A stretch of DNA of 64,000 nucleotides, from the NCBI RefSeq assembly GCF_000092025.1, contig NC_003062.2:1610001-1674000 (forward strand). The letters run 5' to 3'. Position 1 is the stretch's first letter. Each line of letters begins with the position of its first letter. Below, one piece after another: positions 16,984 to 25,917 of this stretch. The stretch is from Agrobacterium fabrum str. C58. Its GTDB lineage: Bacteria > Pseudomonadota > Alphaproteobacteria > Rhizobiales > Rhizobiaceae. The notes beneath the pieces were generated by a model. It was not told the DNA's origin. It made no database searches and saw only the letters and a list, made by a program, of their open reading frames with translations. A program made the position numbers and the translations under genes.

Positions 16984-17008
16984 AACGAAAATGCGCCGAT
17001 CTTGTTCC
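16984..17008 (-). promoter_or_regulatory. EcfG (general stress sigma) promoter
   Basis: On the minus strand GGAAC (17008-17004) and CGTT (16987-16984) are 16 bp apart, matching the alphaproteobacterial EcfG/RpoE2 consensus. The start codon at 16959 is 24 bp beyond. Confidence 0.7.
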
Positions 17009-17178
17009 GATCACAGTTCCGTTGGTGCGCACGAGAACGACCACACCGCCCCGGATTGCCAGCAACACCCAACGCTTGAAAAATCCACCCGAAAGCTCTA
17101 TATGGTCAAGCGCGAGGACGACCTCGGCCAAATCGGCGACAGCATGCGGGACGGCCCGGTGATATACCGGAGAATGAA

Positions 17179-17616
17179 ATGCGCTCCCTGCAAGATCGTA
17201 TCCGCCACGCGCTCAGCTTTGAAATCATCGGCCTCATGCTCGTCATTCCCCTGGGCGCGCTGCTTTTCGGCATGCCCATGGAAGATATCGGCATCGTCGG
17301 CCTCGTCAGCGCCACGCTCGCCACGGTCTGGAACTATGTCTACAATCTCGGCTTCGACCATGCCATGCAACGGCTGAAGGGCACGACGCTGAAGACGCCG
17401 GCGATACGGGTCGCCCACGCCGTTCTGTTCGAACTTGGCCTGCTAATCGTGCTGATGCCGTTCATCGCCTGGTATCTGAATATCAGCCTTGTCCACGCGC
17501 TGGTGATGGATATCTCCTTTGCGCTGTTTTACGTGGTCTATGCTTTTGTCTTCAACTGGAGCTACGACCGGATTTTCCCGCTGCCGGAATGGAAGTCGCA
17601 GCAGGACGCCGCCTGA
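17179..17616 (+). CDS. PACE-family efflux transporter (AceI-like)
   Basis: 145 residues with four membrane helices in two repeated bacterial transmembrane pair (BTP) units. The first begins DRIRHALSFEIIGLMLVIPL and contains TVWNYVYNLGFDHAM; the second has VAHAVLFELGLLIVLMPFIA and FALFYVVYAFVFNWSYDRIF. These matched E, N and D positions are signatures of PACE proton-coupled exporters of chlorhexidine and related biocides or polyamines. The native substrate is unknown. Confidence 0.88.
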   Translation: MRSLQDRIRHALSFEIIGLMLVIPLGALLFGMPMEDIGIVGLVSATLATVWNYVYNLGFDHAMQRLKGTTLKTPAIRVAHAVLFELGLLIVLMPFIAWYLNISLVHALVMDISFALFYVVYAFVFNWSYDRIFPLPEWKSQQDAA

Positions 17617-17674
17617 GCGGCGTCTAATCGGCGGAAATTCGCCTGCATGAGTTGCCGTTAATGCGGCGCGATGC

Positions 17675-18280
17675 TCAGAGTGACTTCAGCGTCCAGGCCA
17701 CGATCTCCCGCGTGGCAGCGGCGAAGGCCTGATCCAGCGCCTTCACGAAATTGGCGTTGCCGGAACCGCTGACACGGGCGCTGGCGCGGAACACTTCCTG
17801 CGCCTTTACCGTGCCGTTGCGGTCGTTCAGCAGCTTCACCGATATCTCGATATTGGCAACATTTCTTGCCGTATCGATCTCGAAGGCGCGGATGTCGCTC
17901 ACGACCTGATAGTCGATCGCCAGCCCCTGCCCCGGACGCCCGACGCCGCCGAGCTTACCGGTATCCTCGAAGGCTTCCACGAGCTTGGATTGCACCATAC
18001 GCGGCAGGCGGTCGCTCCATTGCGAATTGCCGAGATATTGCACTTCCGAGCCGGAAAGCCGCACCACGATGTTTTCGCTATCCAGTGCCTTCAACGCCGT
18101 CGGATCGGCAATCAGCAATTGCCGGCTTTTCAGCGAGGGACCCTGAGTAACGGCCGCCGAAGAGACGGAGAGATCGAAGGTGTCGTTATTCGGCGCACCC
18201 GCACAGCCTGCCATCAAGGCGGCAAACAGCGGAGCCAGAAAGAGGGCGCGGCGCTTTTGGCCGTTTATAGATAGTCTCAT
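17675..18280 (-). CDS. ABC-type transport auxiliary lipoprotein (PqiC/ABC_trans_aux)
   Basis: 201 residues. A lipoprotein signal with lipobox LMAGC is followed by a domain containing LLIADPTALKALDSENIVVR and WSDRLPRMVQSKLVEAFEDTG, typical of the outer-membrane-tethered auxiliary protein of MCE transporters. It is the last gene of the four-gene operon (ATG 15 bp from the MCE gene stop). It probably anchors the system to the outer membrane. Confidence 0.88.
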   Translation of the reverse strand: MRLSINGQKRRALFLAPLFAALMAGCAGAPNNDTFDLSVSSAAVTQGPSLKSRQLLIADPTALKALDSENIVVRLSGSEVQYLGNSQWSDRLPRMVQSKLVEAFEDTGKLGGVGRPGQGLAIDYQVVSDIRAFEIDTARNVANIEISVKLLNDRNGTVKAQEVFRASARVSGSGNANFVKALDQAFAAATREIVAWTLKSL

Positions 18281-18295
18281 TGGCCTATACCCCTC

Positions 18296-19666
18296 TTAGC
18301 GCCTTGTTCTGCCATCATATTGTTTCACGGTTTCGCCGCCGAAAATCAACCGCTGCGGATCGCGGTCGATATTGGTGATGGCATTGTTGAGATTGTCGAC
18401 CGTCTGTCGCGTGCTGCCGATCAGCGCCTGGAAATCTTTCAGGCCCGAGCTGGAGAAGCGGGTCAGATTGTCGGCGATCGGCCCGATGCGGGCATTGAGA
18501 TTGTCCGCTACCGCCTTGAACGAGGTAAGCGTCTCGCGTGCCTTGGCAAACAGCGAATTGGCGTCGTCGGTGCCGAGCATGCCGTCCACCTTGGCGAGAA
18601 TGCCATCGACGCGGCTGGAGGCGAGGTTCAGCTTGCGACCCATCTCGGTGAAATCGGAAACCGCCTGGTCGATATCGGCGCGACGGGCACCGACATCGTC
18701 GGCTATCCGCTTGAAATTCGCCACGGCGTCACGCGCATCGGCAGTCGCTGCGGAAACATCGCCCACCACGGTGCTGACCTTGGCGGGATCGACGGAGGCC
18801 AGAAGCTCATCCGCGCGCTTCACGACCGTCTGCACCTCCGTGCTCGCCGCCTCGAAATTGCGCGCCGTGCTCTGCACCGTTTCCATGATGCCCTGGATAT
18901 CGCTGGAAGCCGAGGCAACATCCTTCGTCACCTTGTCGACATTGGAAAGGATGGAGTCAATCTTGCCGGCATCCACCGCCTTCACCAGATTTTCGACGGC
19001 GGTCAGCGTGCCGTCGAGGCGCACCGAGACCGACTGTACGGTGGTGGAAAGCGAGCTGAGGCTTGCTATAAAATTCTTGATACCGTCGGAATTGGCCGCC
19101 AGCGCATCGGAAAACTTCTCGGCATTGCGCACCGTCTGCGTCAGCGGGCCACGGGCATCCTGCACGAAACCCTGCAATTCGCCGATCGCGCCATCGGCGC
19201 GCTTCAGGATCTTGTCAGCCGTGGCAAGCAGGTTGGTGACGCTGGAAAGATCGGCCGTCAACTCGGCGGGAACACCGCTTTCGACGGACTTCTGGAGAAT
19301 GCGCTCGCCATCCTTGTTGCCACCGGAAAGCTCGATATAGGCGGCACCCGTCAGGCCCTGAATTTCAAGCACGGCGCGTGTGGAAGGGAAAACCGGCGCA
19401 TCCGCCTGCACTTCGGTAAAGGCGATGGAATAGGCCGGGTCGTCGCGGTCGATGGCAAGGCCGCGTACGGTGCCGACCGGAATGCCGTTGAAGCGCACCG
19501 GCGAGCCGACGGAAAGACCGTTGGCGGAGCCGGGAATACGCACCACGAGCTGCGCCGTCGGGCCGCCACGGCCGAATTCCGCCATCCAGTAAACGAAGCC
19601 GAATGCGGCCGCGATCACGATCAGCGTGAAAATTCCGACTATGGTGTAGTTCGCCTTGGTTTCCAT
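18296..19666 (-). CDS. mlaD: MCE-domain substrate-binding protein (MlaD family)
   Basis: 456 residues. An N-terminal membrane anchor (TIVGIFTLIVIAAAFGFVYW) leads to the MCE domain (GSANGLSVGSPVRFNGIPVG, about residues 46-65). A long helical C-terminal part (about 150-440) follows, larger than in E. coli MlaD, with repeated Asp/Val/Ala heptad-like segments that could form a periplasm-spanning tube. It binds phospholipids between the membranes. The gene lies 8 bp after the ATPase gene in a tight operon. Confidence 0.9.
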   Translation of the reverse strand: METKANYTIVGIFTLIVIAAAFGFVYWMAEFGRGGPTAQLVVRIPGSANGLSVGSPVRFNGIPVGTVRGLAIDRDDPAYSIAFTEVQADAPVFPSTRAVLEIQGLTGAAYIELSGGNKDGERILQKSVESGVPAELTADLSSVTNLLATADKILKRADGAIGELQGFVQDARGPLTQTVRNAEKFSDALAANSDGIKNFIASLSSLSTTVQSVSVRLDGTLTAVENLVKAVDAGKIDSILSNVDKVTKDVASASSDIQGIMETVQSTARNFEAASTEVQTVVKRADELLASVDPAKVSTVVGDVSAATADARDAVANFKRIADDVGARRADIDQAVSDFTEMGRKLNLASSRVDGILAKVDGMLGTDDANSLFAKARETLTSFKAVADNLNARIGPIADNLTRFSSSGLKDFQALIGSTRQTVDNLNNAITNIDRDPQRLIFGGETVKQYDGRTRR

Positions 19667-19674
19667 GCTTCCCG

Positions 19675-20511
19675 TTACTCCACCGGATTTTCATGTTTGC
19701 CGTCCGGAAGAACGACAGAGCGCGCCCGTTTGCCGCGGAAATAAGATTGCACCCACGGGTCGTCGCAGGCGAACATGTCCTGCAATGTCCCTTCCACCAG
19801 AACCCGCTTGTCGCCGAGGACCGCAATGCGGTCACAGACGGAAAACAGACTGTCGAGGTCGTGTGTCACCATATAAACGGTCAGGCCGAGCGAATCGCGC
19901 AACCGCGCGATCAGCATATCAAATTCCGCCGCCCCGATGGGATCGAGGCCGGATGTCGGCTCATCGAGGAAAACGAGGTCGGGATCGAGCGACAATGCCC
20001 GGGCAAGGGCCGCACGCTTGATCATGCCGCCCGAGAGTTCGGACGGGTATTTGTCGCCGGCATCGGGCTTCAGGCCCACCATCTCGATCTTGAGATAAGC
20101 AAGCTCGTCCATCAGCTTTTTCGGCAGATCGAGATATTCCCGCATCGGCAGCTGAATGTTTTCCTTCACCGTCAGGCCGGAAAACAGCGCCCCCTGCTGG
20201 AACAGCACGCCGAGCCGCTGGTCGAGCATCATGCGGTCGTCTTCACTTGCCTTGTCGTAATCGGTGCCGAGAATGCGGATGGCACCCGCCTGCCGCGGCA
20301 GGAGCCGCAGGATCGCGCGCATCAAGACGGATTTGCCCGCGCCGGACGGACCGATGAAGCCGAGGATTTCGCCGCGATAGACATCGAGATTGAGGTCTTC
20401 CAGCACGTTGCGGCCATTGAAACCGACAGTCACGCCCTCGACGGAAAGCACCGCCTCGCGGCCGTTCTTCGCAGTTTTCGTCTCTTGCGGTTTCTGGTCC
20501 TGAGTTTCCAA
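19675..20511 (-). CDS. mlaF: ABC transporter ATPase of the Mla/MCE lipid system
   Basis: Walker A GPSGAGKSVLMRAI, signature LSGGMIKRAALARAL and Walker B LVFLDEPTSGLDP define an ABC ATPase of the MlaF group. A TTG at 20511 preceded by GGGAGGGCGC is the preferred start because it follows the permease stop at 20522. An ATG at 20562 would overlap the permease by 41 bp. It powers movement of phospholipids to or from the outer membrane. Confidence 0.9.
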   Translation of the reverse strand: METQDQKPQETKTAKNGREAVLSVEGVTVGFNGRNVLEDLNLDVYRGEILGFIGPSGAGKSVLMRAILRLLPRQAGAIRILGTDYDKASEDDRMMLDQRLGVLFQQGALFSGLTVKENIQLPMREYLDLPKKLMDELAYLKIEMVGLKPDAGDKYPSELSGGMIKRAALARALSLDPDLVFLDEPTSGLDPIGAAEFDMLIARLRDSLGLTVYMVTHDLDSLFSVCDRIAVLGDKRVLVEGTLQDMFACDDPWVQSYFRGKRARSVVLPDGKHENPVE

Positions 20512-20521
20512 CGCGCCCTCC

Positions 20522-21682
20522 CTAAAAATCGATGGCTGCGTAGAAGATGGCAAAAAGACCATCCACCAGAATGACGACGAAGATAGACTTCACCACCGAC
20601 GAGGTGACGTGTTTGCCGAGCGATTCCGCCGAACCGCCCACCTTCATGCCCTCGACCGCCGCAACGATGCCGATGATCAGCGCCATGAACGGCGCCTTGA
20701 TCATGCCGGCTGCGATGGTCGATTCCTCAACCGCGCCATGCAGGCGCGACAGGAACACCTCGAAGGTAATGCCGGAATAGGCCAGCGCCACGATGGCCGC
20801 GCCGAAAAGTGCAGCGAAATTGGCAAGGATGGTCAAAAGCGGCAGCGCAATTGTCAGAGCCACCAACCGCGGAAACACCAGCACGCCAACTGGATTGAGC
20901 CCGATCACCTTCAGCGCGTCGATTTCCTCGCGCATCTTCATCGAGCCGATTTCGGCCGTGATCGCGCTGCCGGACCGGCCAGCGATCATGATCGCGGTCA
21001 GCAGCACACCGATTTCACGCAATTGCAGAATGCCGACGAGATCGACGACGAAGACTTCCGCACCGAAATATCTGAGCTGGAACGCGCCCTGCTGGGCGAT
21101 GATGGCGCCGATCAGGAACGACATCAGCATGATGATCGGCACGGCGCGCACGCCCATATGGTCGATCTGGTTGACGATCGCCGCCGGCGATACACCGCGC
21201 CCGCGCCCGAGCTTCATCTGCGCGCCGCGCACGGCCGAGCCGAGAATATACATGCCCGCCAGGAAATCCGCGCCGTTCTGAACCACGGCCTGGCCGATGG
21301 GCGCAAAAATGCGTTCTACCAGCCCTTCGCGGGCAACGGGTTCGACGTCCATCTCGGCCTTGTCGGGCAATTGGCCAATCACGTCCTCGATCCGGTCATT
21401 GCCGGTGAGCGTGACGGTTGCGCCACTCGCCTCAAGGTCCTTGCGCAGGCGCTGAATGATCCACGCGCCCGTCGTATCGATCGCCTCCACGGCGGAGAGA
21501 TCGATATCCACAGGACTGGCAGGTTTGCTTTTTTCAATCCTGTCGAGACTTTCGAAAATGCCGGAGAGATTGCTGTTGCGCCAGGAGCCGCTCAAGACAT
21601 AACGCGAGCCGCCGCCGGAGACGGCATCGTCTTCGGTGATTGCGGCCGGGTTCGCCTGTTGCCGTGTGTCCTGTTCTTGCAT
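20522..21682 (-). CDS. mlaE: MlaE-family permease with N-terminal STAS domain
   Basis: 386 residues. Residues about 25-105 form a STAS domain (VDIDLSAVEAIDTTGAWII), which in E. coli is the separate protein MlaB. The rest is the MlaE permease with conserved VGILQLREIGVLLTAIMIAG and REEIDALKVIGLNPVGVLVF. Natural fusion of MlaB and MlaE is common in Alphaproteobacteria. The start at 21682 (MQEQDTRQQ) is chosen over 21769 because the extension is not family-like. First gene of the operon; divergent from the epimerase. Confidence 0.9.
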   Translation of the reverse strand: MQEQDTRQQANPAAITEDDAVSGGGSRYVLSGSWRNSNLSGIFESLDRIEKSKPASPVDIDLSAVEAIDTTGAWIIQRLRKDLEASGATVTLTGNDRIEDVIGQLPDKAEMDVEPVAREGLVERIFAPIGQAVVQNGADFLAGMYILGSAVRGAQMKLGRGRGVSPAAIVNQIDHMGVRAVPIIMLMSFLIGAIIAQQGAFQLRYFGAEVFVVDLVGILQLREIGVLLTAIMIAGRSGSAITAEIGSMKMREEIDALKVIGLNPVGVLVFPRLVALTIALPLLTILANFAALFGAAIVALAYSGITFEVFLSRLHGAVEESTIAAGMIKAPFMALIIGIVAAVEGMKVGGSAESLGKHVTSSVVKSIFVVILVDGLFAIFYAAIDF

Positions 21683-21783
21683 AATGCTCCGAGCGAGTGC
21701 AGCCGTCACGAGATTCTTAATGGTTTCATAACGGTTTGGCCTTCGGCAAGCCACAGTGACGGCCGACAATTCGCGATAAATTT

Positions 21784-21806
21784 GGCGTCATGTGTCTTTT
21801 GACGCC
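21784..21806. promoter_or_regulatory. Inverted repeat in the mlaE/epimerase intergenic region
   Basis: GGCGTCA (21784-21790) and TGACGCC (21800-21806), perfect 7-bp arms, lie 20 bp before the epimerase ATG. It may be an operator or a leader hairpin. Confidence 0.4.
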
Positions 21807-21825
21807 TATTAGGAAGTGAAAAAAC

Positions 21826-22809
21826 ATGCCCCGTTACCTTCAAGCCACAACTGAACGTTTCGCCGTTGCTGGCAGCTTCACCATTTCACGCGGCACCCGG
21901 ACGCATGCGGATGTCGTAACGTGCACCATCCGCGATGGTTCCTTCACCGGAATTGGCGAATGTGTGCCCTATCCGCGTTATGGCGAAAGCATCGAAGGCG
22001 TCACCGCCGATATCGAAGCGATGGCGGATCGAGTAGCAGCCGGCCTGACACGGCAGGAATTGCAGCAGGTGATGAAACCGGGGGCCGCCCGCAATGCGGT
22101 CGATTGCGCGCTCTGGGACCTCGAAGCGAAGATGAGCGGCAAGAGAGCCGCCGAACAGGTTCTCGGACAGCCGGCACAACCGCTCGTCACCGCCTATACG
22201 ATCTCGCTCGCCGACCCGGACACCATGGCCGCAAAGACCGCGGAAAATGCCGGCCGCCCGCTCCTGAAGATCAAGACCGGCACCGCCGATGACGAAGCCC
22301 GCCTGCGAGCCGTGCGCGCCGCGGCACCCGAGGCGCGTATCATCATCGATGCGAACGAAGGCTGGAACGACGACAATATCGAATATTATCTGAAGCTTGC
22401 GGCGGAACTGAAGATATCGCTGATCGAACAGCCCCTGCCCGCCGGCAAGGATGCCATGCTCGCCCGCATCGAACACCCGGTTCTGATCTGCGCCGATGAA
22501 AGCGTGCATTCCACCGAAGACCTCGCCGGCCTTCGCGACCGTTACGATGCAATCAACATCAAGCTCGACAAGACCGGTGGCCTGACGGAAGCGCTCGTCA
22601 TGAAGGCGGAAGCCGAACGGCTCGGTTTCACCATCATGGTCGGCTGCATGCTCGGCACCTCGCTGGGAATGGCCCCCGCCGTGCTGGTCGCCCAGGGCAC
22701 GGCCTTTGCCGATCTCGACGGGCCGCTGTTGTTGGCTGAGGATCGTGATCCGGGGCTGGTTTATGAGGGTTCGCTGGTTTATCCGGCGCGGCCGGAACTG
22801 TGGGGGTAA
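21826..22809 (+). CDS. dgcA: Dipeptide (L-Ala-D/L-Glu-type) epimerase, enolase superfamily
   Basis: 327 residues. The catalytic KxK is LKIKTG (about residue 150). Metal ligands are in IDANEGW, IEQPLP and CADES, and the opposite lysine in NIKLDKTGG. These place it in the muconate-lactonising subgroup of the enolase superfamily as a dipeptide epimerase, which isomerises muropeptide-derived dipeptides for recycling. Exact specificity may differ. It is monocistronic and divergent from the Mla operon. Confidence 0.85.
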   Translation: MPRYLQATTERFAVAGSFTISRGTRTHADVVTCTIRDGSFTGIGECVPYPRYGESIEGVTADIEAMADRVAAGLTRQELQQVMKPGAARNAVDCALWDLEAKMSGKRAAEQVLGQPAQPLVTAYTISLADPDTMAAKTAENAGRPLLKIKTGTADDEARLRAVRAAAPEARIIIDANEGWNDDNIEYYLKLAAELKISLIEQPLPAGKDAMLARIEHPVLICADESVHSTEDLAGLRDRYDAINIKLDKTGGLTEALVMKAEAERLGFTIMVGCMLGTSLGMAPAVLVAQGTAFADLDGPLLLAEDRDPGLVYEGSLVYPARPELWG

Positions 22810-22851
22810 GCCCTGAAATTAAAAAAAGATGAGGTGCTACGCCGCCGCGTA

Positions 22852-22974
22852 TTTCTTCTCCCCGCCGGGGAGAAGGTGGCCCGAAGGGTCGGATGAGGGG
22901 GCACCGTTGCCGGATTTCGGAGAGCTTGCCCCTCATCCCGCTGCCGCGACCTTCTCCCCGGCGGGGAGAAGAAA
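22852..22974. repeat. RIME-type palindromic element, copy A
   Basis: Perfect 25-bp terminal inverted repeats (TTTCTTCTCCCCGCCGGGGA... and its complement) enclose a shared core with CCCGAAGGGTCGGATGAGG. The structure and sequence match rhizobial intergenic mosaic elements. The same core appears inverted at 29524-29649 and internally deleted at 44049-44080. Confidence 0.85.
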
Positions 22975-23063
22975 CAAGCGACATCCACTCGCCCCACACG
23001 AGCGCGTATTGATCTCAAGGAAAACACCGAAGGCCAGGTATCCCTTTAGCCCGCAGGTCCCAA

Positions 23064-23894
23064 TCACGCCGCGTGCTTGCCGATCAGCCCCGGAATATTC
23101 ACCGGCTCCATTTCATCCGAAGCATGTTCAGCGGTGGCTTCACTCGTCTGCATCCAGGTGATCAGCTCGAAGCTGCCATCGGCATTTTCGGCAATCGCCG
23201 TGCAGCTCTCCACCCAGTCGCCGGTGTTGATGTAGCGAATGCCGTCCATGTCTTCCATGATGGCGTGGTGAATGTGACCACAGATCACGCCGTCGACATT
23301 GTTGCGCCGCGCCTCGTCGGCCACCACGCGCTGGAACTCGCCGATGAAGTTGACGGCGTGTTTGACCTGCAGCTTGGCCCAGGCCGAGAACGACCAGTAA
23401 GGCAGGCCGATGCGGCGGCGCACGGCGGCGATGGCGATGTTGATGGCGATTGCCGCGTCATAGGCCCAGTCGCCGAGATAGGCGAGCAGGCGGGCGTTGC
23501 GCACCACCACGTCGAACTCGTCGCCGTGGATGACGAGATATTTCTTGCCGTCGGCAGCCTCGTGGATCATGCGCTCGGCCACTTCGATGCCGCCGAAATG
23601 CATGCCCGGAAATTCCCGCAGGAATTCGTCGTGATTGCCGGGAATGTAAACGATGCGGGTTCCCTTGCGGGCCTTGCGCAGCAGCTTCTGCACCACGTCG
23701 TTGCAGCCCTGCGGCCAGTACCAGCTGCGGCGCAGCCGCCAGCCGTCGACGATGTCGCCGACCATGATGATCGTCTCGGCCTCGTGGTATTTCAGGAAGT
23801 CGAGCAGGAAATCCGTCTTGGCCGCCTTGGAGCCAAGATGAACATCCGAAATGAAAAGCGTTCTGAACTGTCTGGTTTCGATTTGACCGGCCAC
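23064..23894 (-). CDS. Metallophosphoesterase, UDP-2,3-diacylglucosamine diphosphatase-like
   Basis: 276 residues. Metal-binding motifs appear in order: ISDVHLGS, MVGDIVDGW, IPGNHDEF, VIHGDEFD and GHIHHA. It carries the binuclear metallophosphatase set and resembles the LpxH-like group that cleaves UDP-2,3-diacylglucosamine in lipid A synthesis. Many Alphaproteobacteria use the unrelated LpxI, so a lipid A role is not certain. Confidence 0.82.
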   Translation of the reverse strand: MAGQIETRQFRTLFISDVHLGSKAAKTDFLLDFLKYHEAETIIMVGDIVDGWRLRRSWYWPQGCNDVVQKLLRKARKGTRIVYIPGNHDEFLREFPGMHFGGIEVAERMIHEAADGKKYLVIHGDEFDVVVRNARLLAYLGDWAYDAAIAINIAIAAVRRRIGLPYWSFSAWAKLQVKHAVNFIGEFQRVVADEARRNNVDGVICGHIHHAIMEDMDGIRYINTGDWVESCTAIAENADGSFELITWMQTSEATAEHASDEMEPVNIPGLIGKHAA

Positions 23895-24138
23895 GGATTT
23901 ATTCCCCCTGTTCGGTTGCGTCCCTGCGGCTTTCTTACCTCTCAGAACCAGACTCGTGTTTCAGCAACATGACAGCGGCGGGTTTTTGTATGGAATATGA
24001 CTGACGGCCTCACGAAAACGCGAATAACGCCCAAAGATTGCTCCGAATGTTTTCACATACTTCACAACCAACGGCGTCTTGGCTGCACCACAAATTTTTC
24101 TAACGCATACAGCGCCCCGGTAAGCCACGCCGAAAGTA

Positions 24139-25353
24139 CTATGCCCGCGGTTCCGTTACCGCCGCTGATGGTGGAGCTTTCCTTTTGGCGATCTGAGAGC
24201 CAAGCTTTCGAAAGGGGTCCTCGATTGTGTTATAGAGTGTCCAAGAAAGCAGAACGATCACTGGAAAGCTGGCAAGCAATAAAAGAAGAGCGTAGGTCTG
24301 CGATACATTCTCGACACCAACGGTTCGCACATAGAGACCCAGCACGACGCTAAAAACAGGAATATGAATAAGGTAAGTAGAGTAGGACCAACTGCCCATT
24401 TTTGCGACCACGCCATTAAACGCGACAAGAGCACCGAAATGTCGCAAAATAGGGATGTTGAGATCTGTAAGCTTGCTTTCGTATGCTGCCAGCGCGAAAA
24501 ACACTATCCAAATCAAAGCAACCCAAGTCGGCACAAACAAGAGCAAGAAGGCCGTAATCAACACAACATCCAAATAGACCTGTTTTCGGTACATCTTTTC
24601 CAGAACAAGACGGGACAGGATGCCAATAACGAAGTAGCTAATTATCTTGGGCAAGAACCCATTGTATTGCCATTCGAAGACCTGCTGGTGCGCGACCAAC
24701 CACTGCATGCCGAGCAAAAGTAACGCGCCCAAGAGTGCAAAATTCATGTTTCGAATAAGCAGCGTAATGAGGAAGGGCGCGACCAGATAGAACTGCCATT
24801 CAAGACTGAGGCTCCAGGCTGGGGAAAGGATCGATGTACTGGAGAACGGCAGTAGGTTATCAGGAACTATCCCGTGCAGCATCGTCAGGTGAAGGCCGAG
24901 ATGAGTCCAGAATTGGCCTTGTTGCTCGTCGAAACGAGCAATGCGCATATCACGGTTAAGAGCAAACGGGTATTCAACCCATGCCGCCTGGTAGAGATCA
25001 ATTGTCGCAATCGCGATAAATAATGTAACGAGGTAGATTGGGAATATGCGGAACGCCCGCCGCGTAATATATGGAACGTAAGATTCCTGCTTGTTGATCA
25101 TTAGGTGGGTGATGACAAAGCCACTGATGATGATGAAAACGTCAACCGGCGGCCCGCCGTCGAGAATTAAGTTCATGATCTTCGAAGGCACGAATGACAG
25201 AAAACCGTTTGTCCCAGCGCCCACGAGTTGCAGTGCATGACCGAGAACAATCCACCAAGCCATCCACGCTCTAAGCGATTCCAGTGACCGAAAACTTTTC
25301 ACTCCAATCCCCAATCTAAATCGTGATAAAAATCCGCTGACAGGATTCAGCAA
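24139..25353 (-). CDS. Acyltransferase-3 family membrane protein (O-acetylase-like)
   Basis: 404 residues with about ten membrane helices. The opening FRSLESLRAWMAWWIVLGH carries the conserved R and H of the family, and PPVDVFIIISGFVITH the FFxxSGF-type motif. Such enzymes add acyl groups to O-antigen, exopolysaccharide or peptidoglycan. Codon use is clearly more AT-rich than in its neighbours and the 5' flank is strongly AT-rich, pointing to horizontal acquisition. Target polymer unknown. Confidence 0.87.
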   Translation of the reverse strand: MLNPVSGFLSRFRLGIGVKSFRSLESLRAWMAWWIVLGHALQLVGAGTNGFLSFVPSKIMNLILDGGPPVDVFIIISGFVITHLMINKQESYVPYITRRAFRIFPIYLVTLFIAIATIDLYQAAWVEYPFALNRDMRIARFDEQQGQFWTHLGLHLTMLHGIVPDNLLPFSSTSILSPAWSLSLEWQFYLVAPFLITLLIRNMNFALLGALLLLGMQWLVAHQQVFEWQYNGFLPKIISYFVIGILSRLVLEKMYRKQVYLDVVLITAFLLLFVPTWVALIWIVFFALAAYESKLTDLNIPILRHFGALVAFNGVVAKMGSWSYSTYLIHIPVFSVVLGLYVRTVGVENVSQTYALLLLLASFPVIVLLSWTLYNTIEDPFRKLGSQIAKRKAPPSAAVTEPRA

Positions 25354-25902
25354 TGAATAAATATACAGCCTTAAAAAAACGATTTATGTTCTGGATATAA
25401 ATACGAAACTAATTAATTAACTTCAGTACCAAAACAAAAACGACAAATATAATAAAATACCGAAATATAATACATCTACATAGATATTAAATAATACATT
25501 TTTGCAATAAAAAAAATTGGCGTCTATTTATAATTTGTTACCGCAAGGTGACTTTTGAATATTATATACACAATAAGATGACTGCCAGAAAGTCACAACA
25601 TTCCTGCTCTACGACACAAAGACACAGTGCTTTGTGAATGGTGTAGGTCCATTCATATCAACGCCCAATGATTTGGACTCACAGGATTCCATTAGAAAAT
25701 CATAATTCAGCGCCACGAAGCGAGATTAGCCATTGGGGCAGCACTTAGATGCGCAGGGACGACATCTCTGACACCAACGCCAATGATTAGAACGCGTTGG
25801 GGGTTGGTATCAGCCATGCCTGCATTTGCATGAGAAGGCGGTAAATAACGGCTGTACCCTGGGGAAGTTTGTTGTATTCAGGGGGCCGGAATTGAACCAG
25901 AT
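25354..25902. other. AT-rich intergenic stretch flanking the acyltransferase
   Basis: About 550 bp without a plausible gene. The first 250 bp are strongly A/T-rich and rise toward normal composition near malic enzyme. It looks like part of the same acquired segment as the acyltransferase. No inverted repeats, integrase or tRNA border were found. Confidence 0.6.
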
Positions 25903-25917
25903 ATGACGGTGGAAGAC

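Noticed and set aside
18320..19744. 474-residue plus-strand open frame
   Set aside because: Antisense shadow of the MCE gene; composition typical of high-GC reverse frames.
22852..22974. CRISPR or insertion sequence
   Set aside because: Only a single inverted-repeat element with no spacer periodicity, transposase or target duplication.
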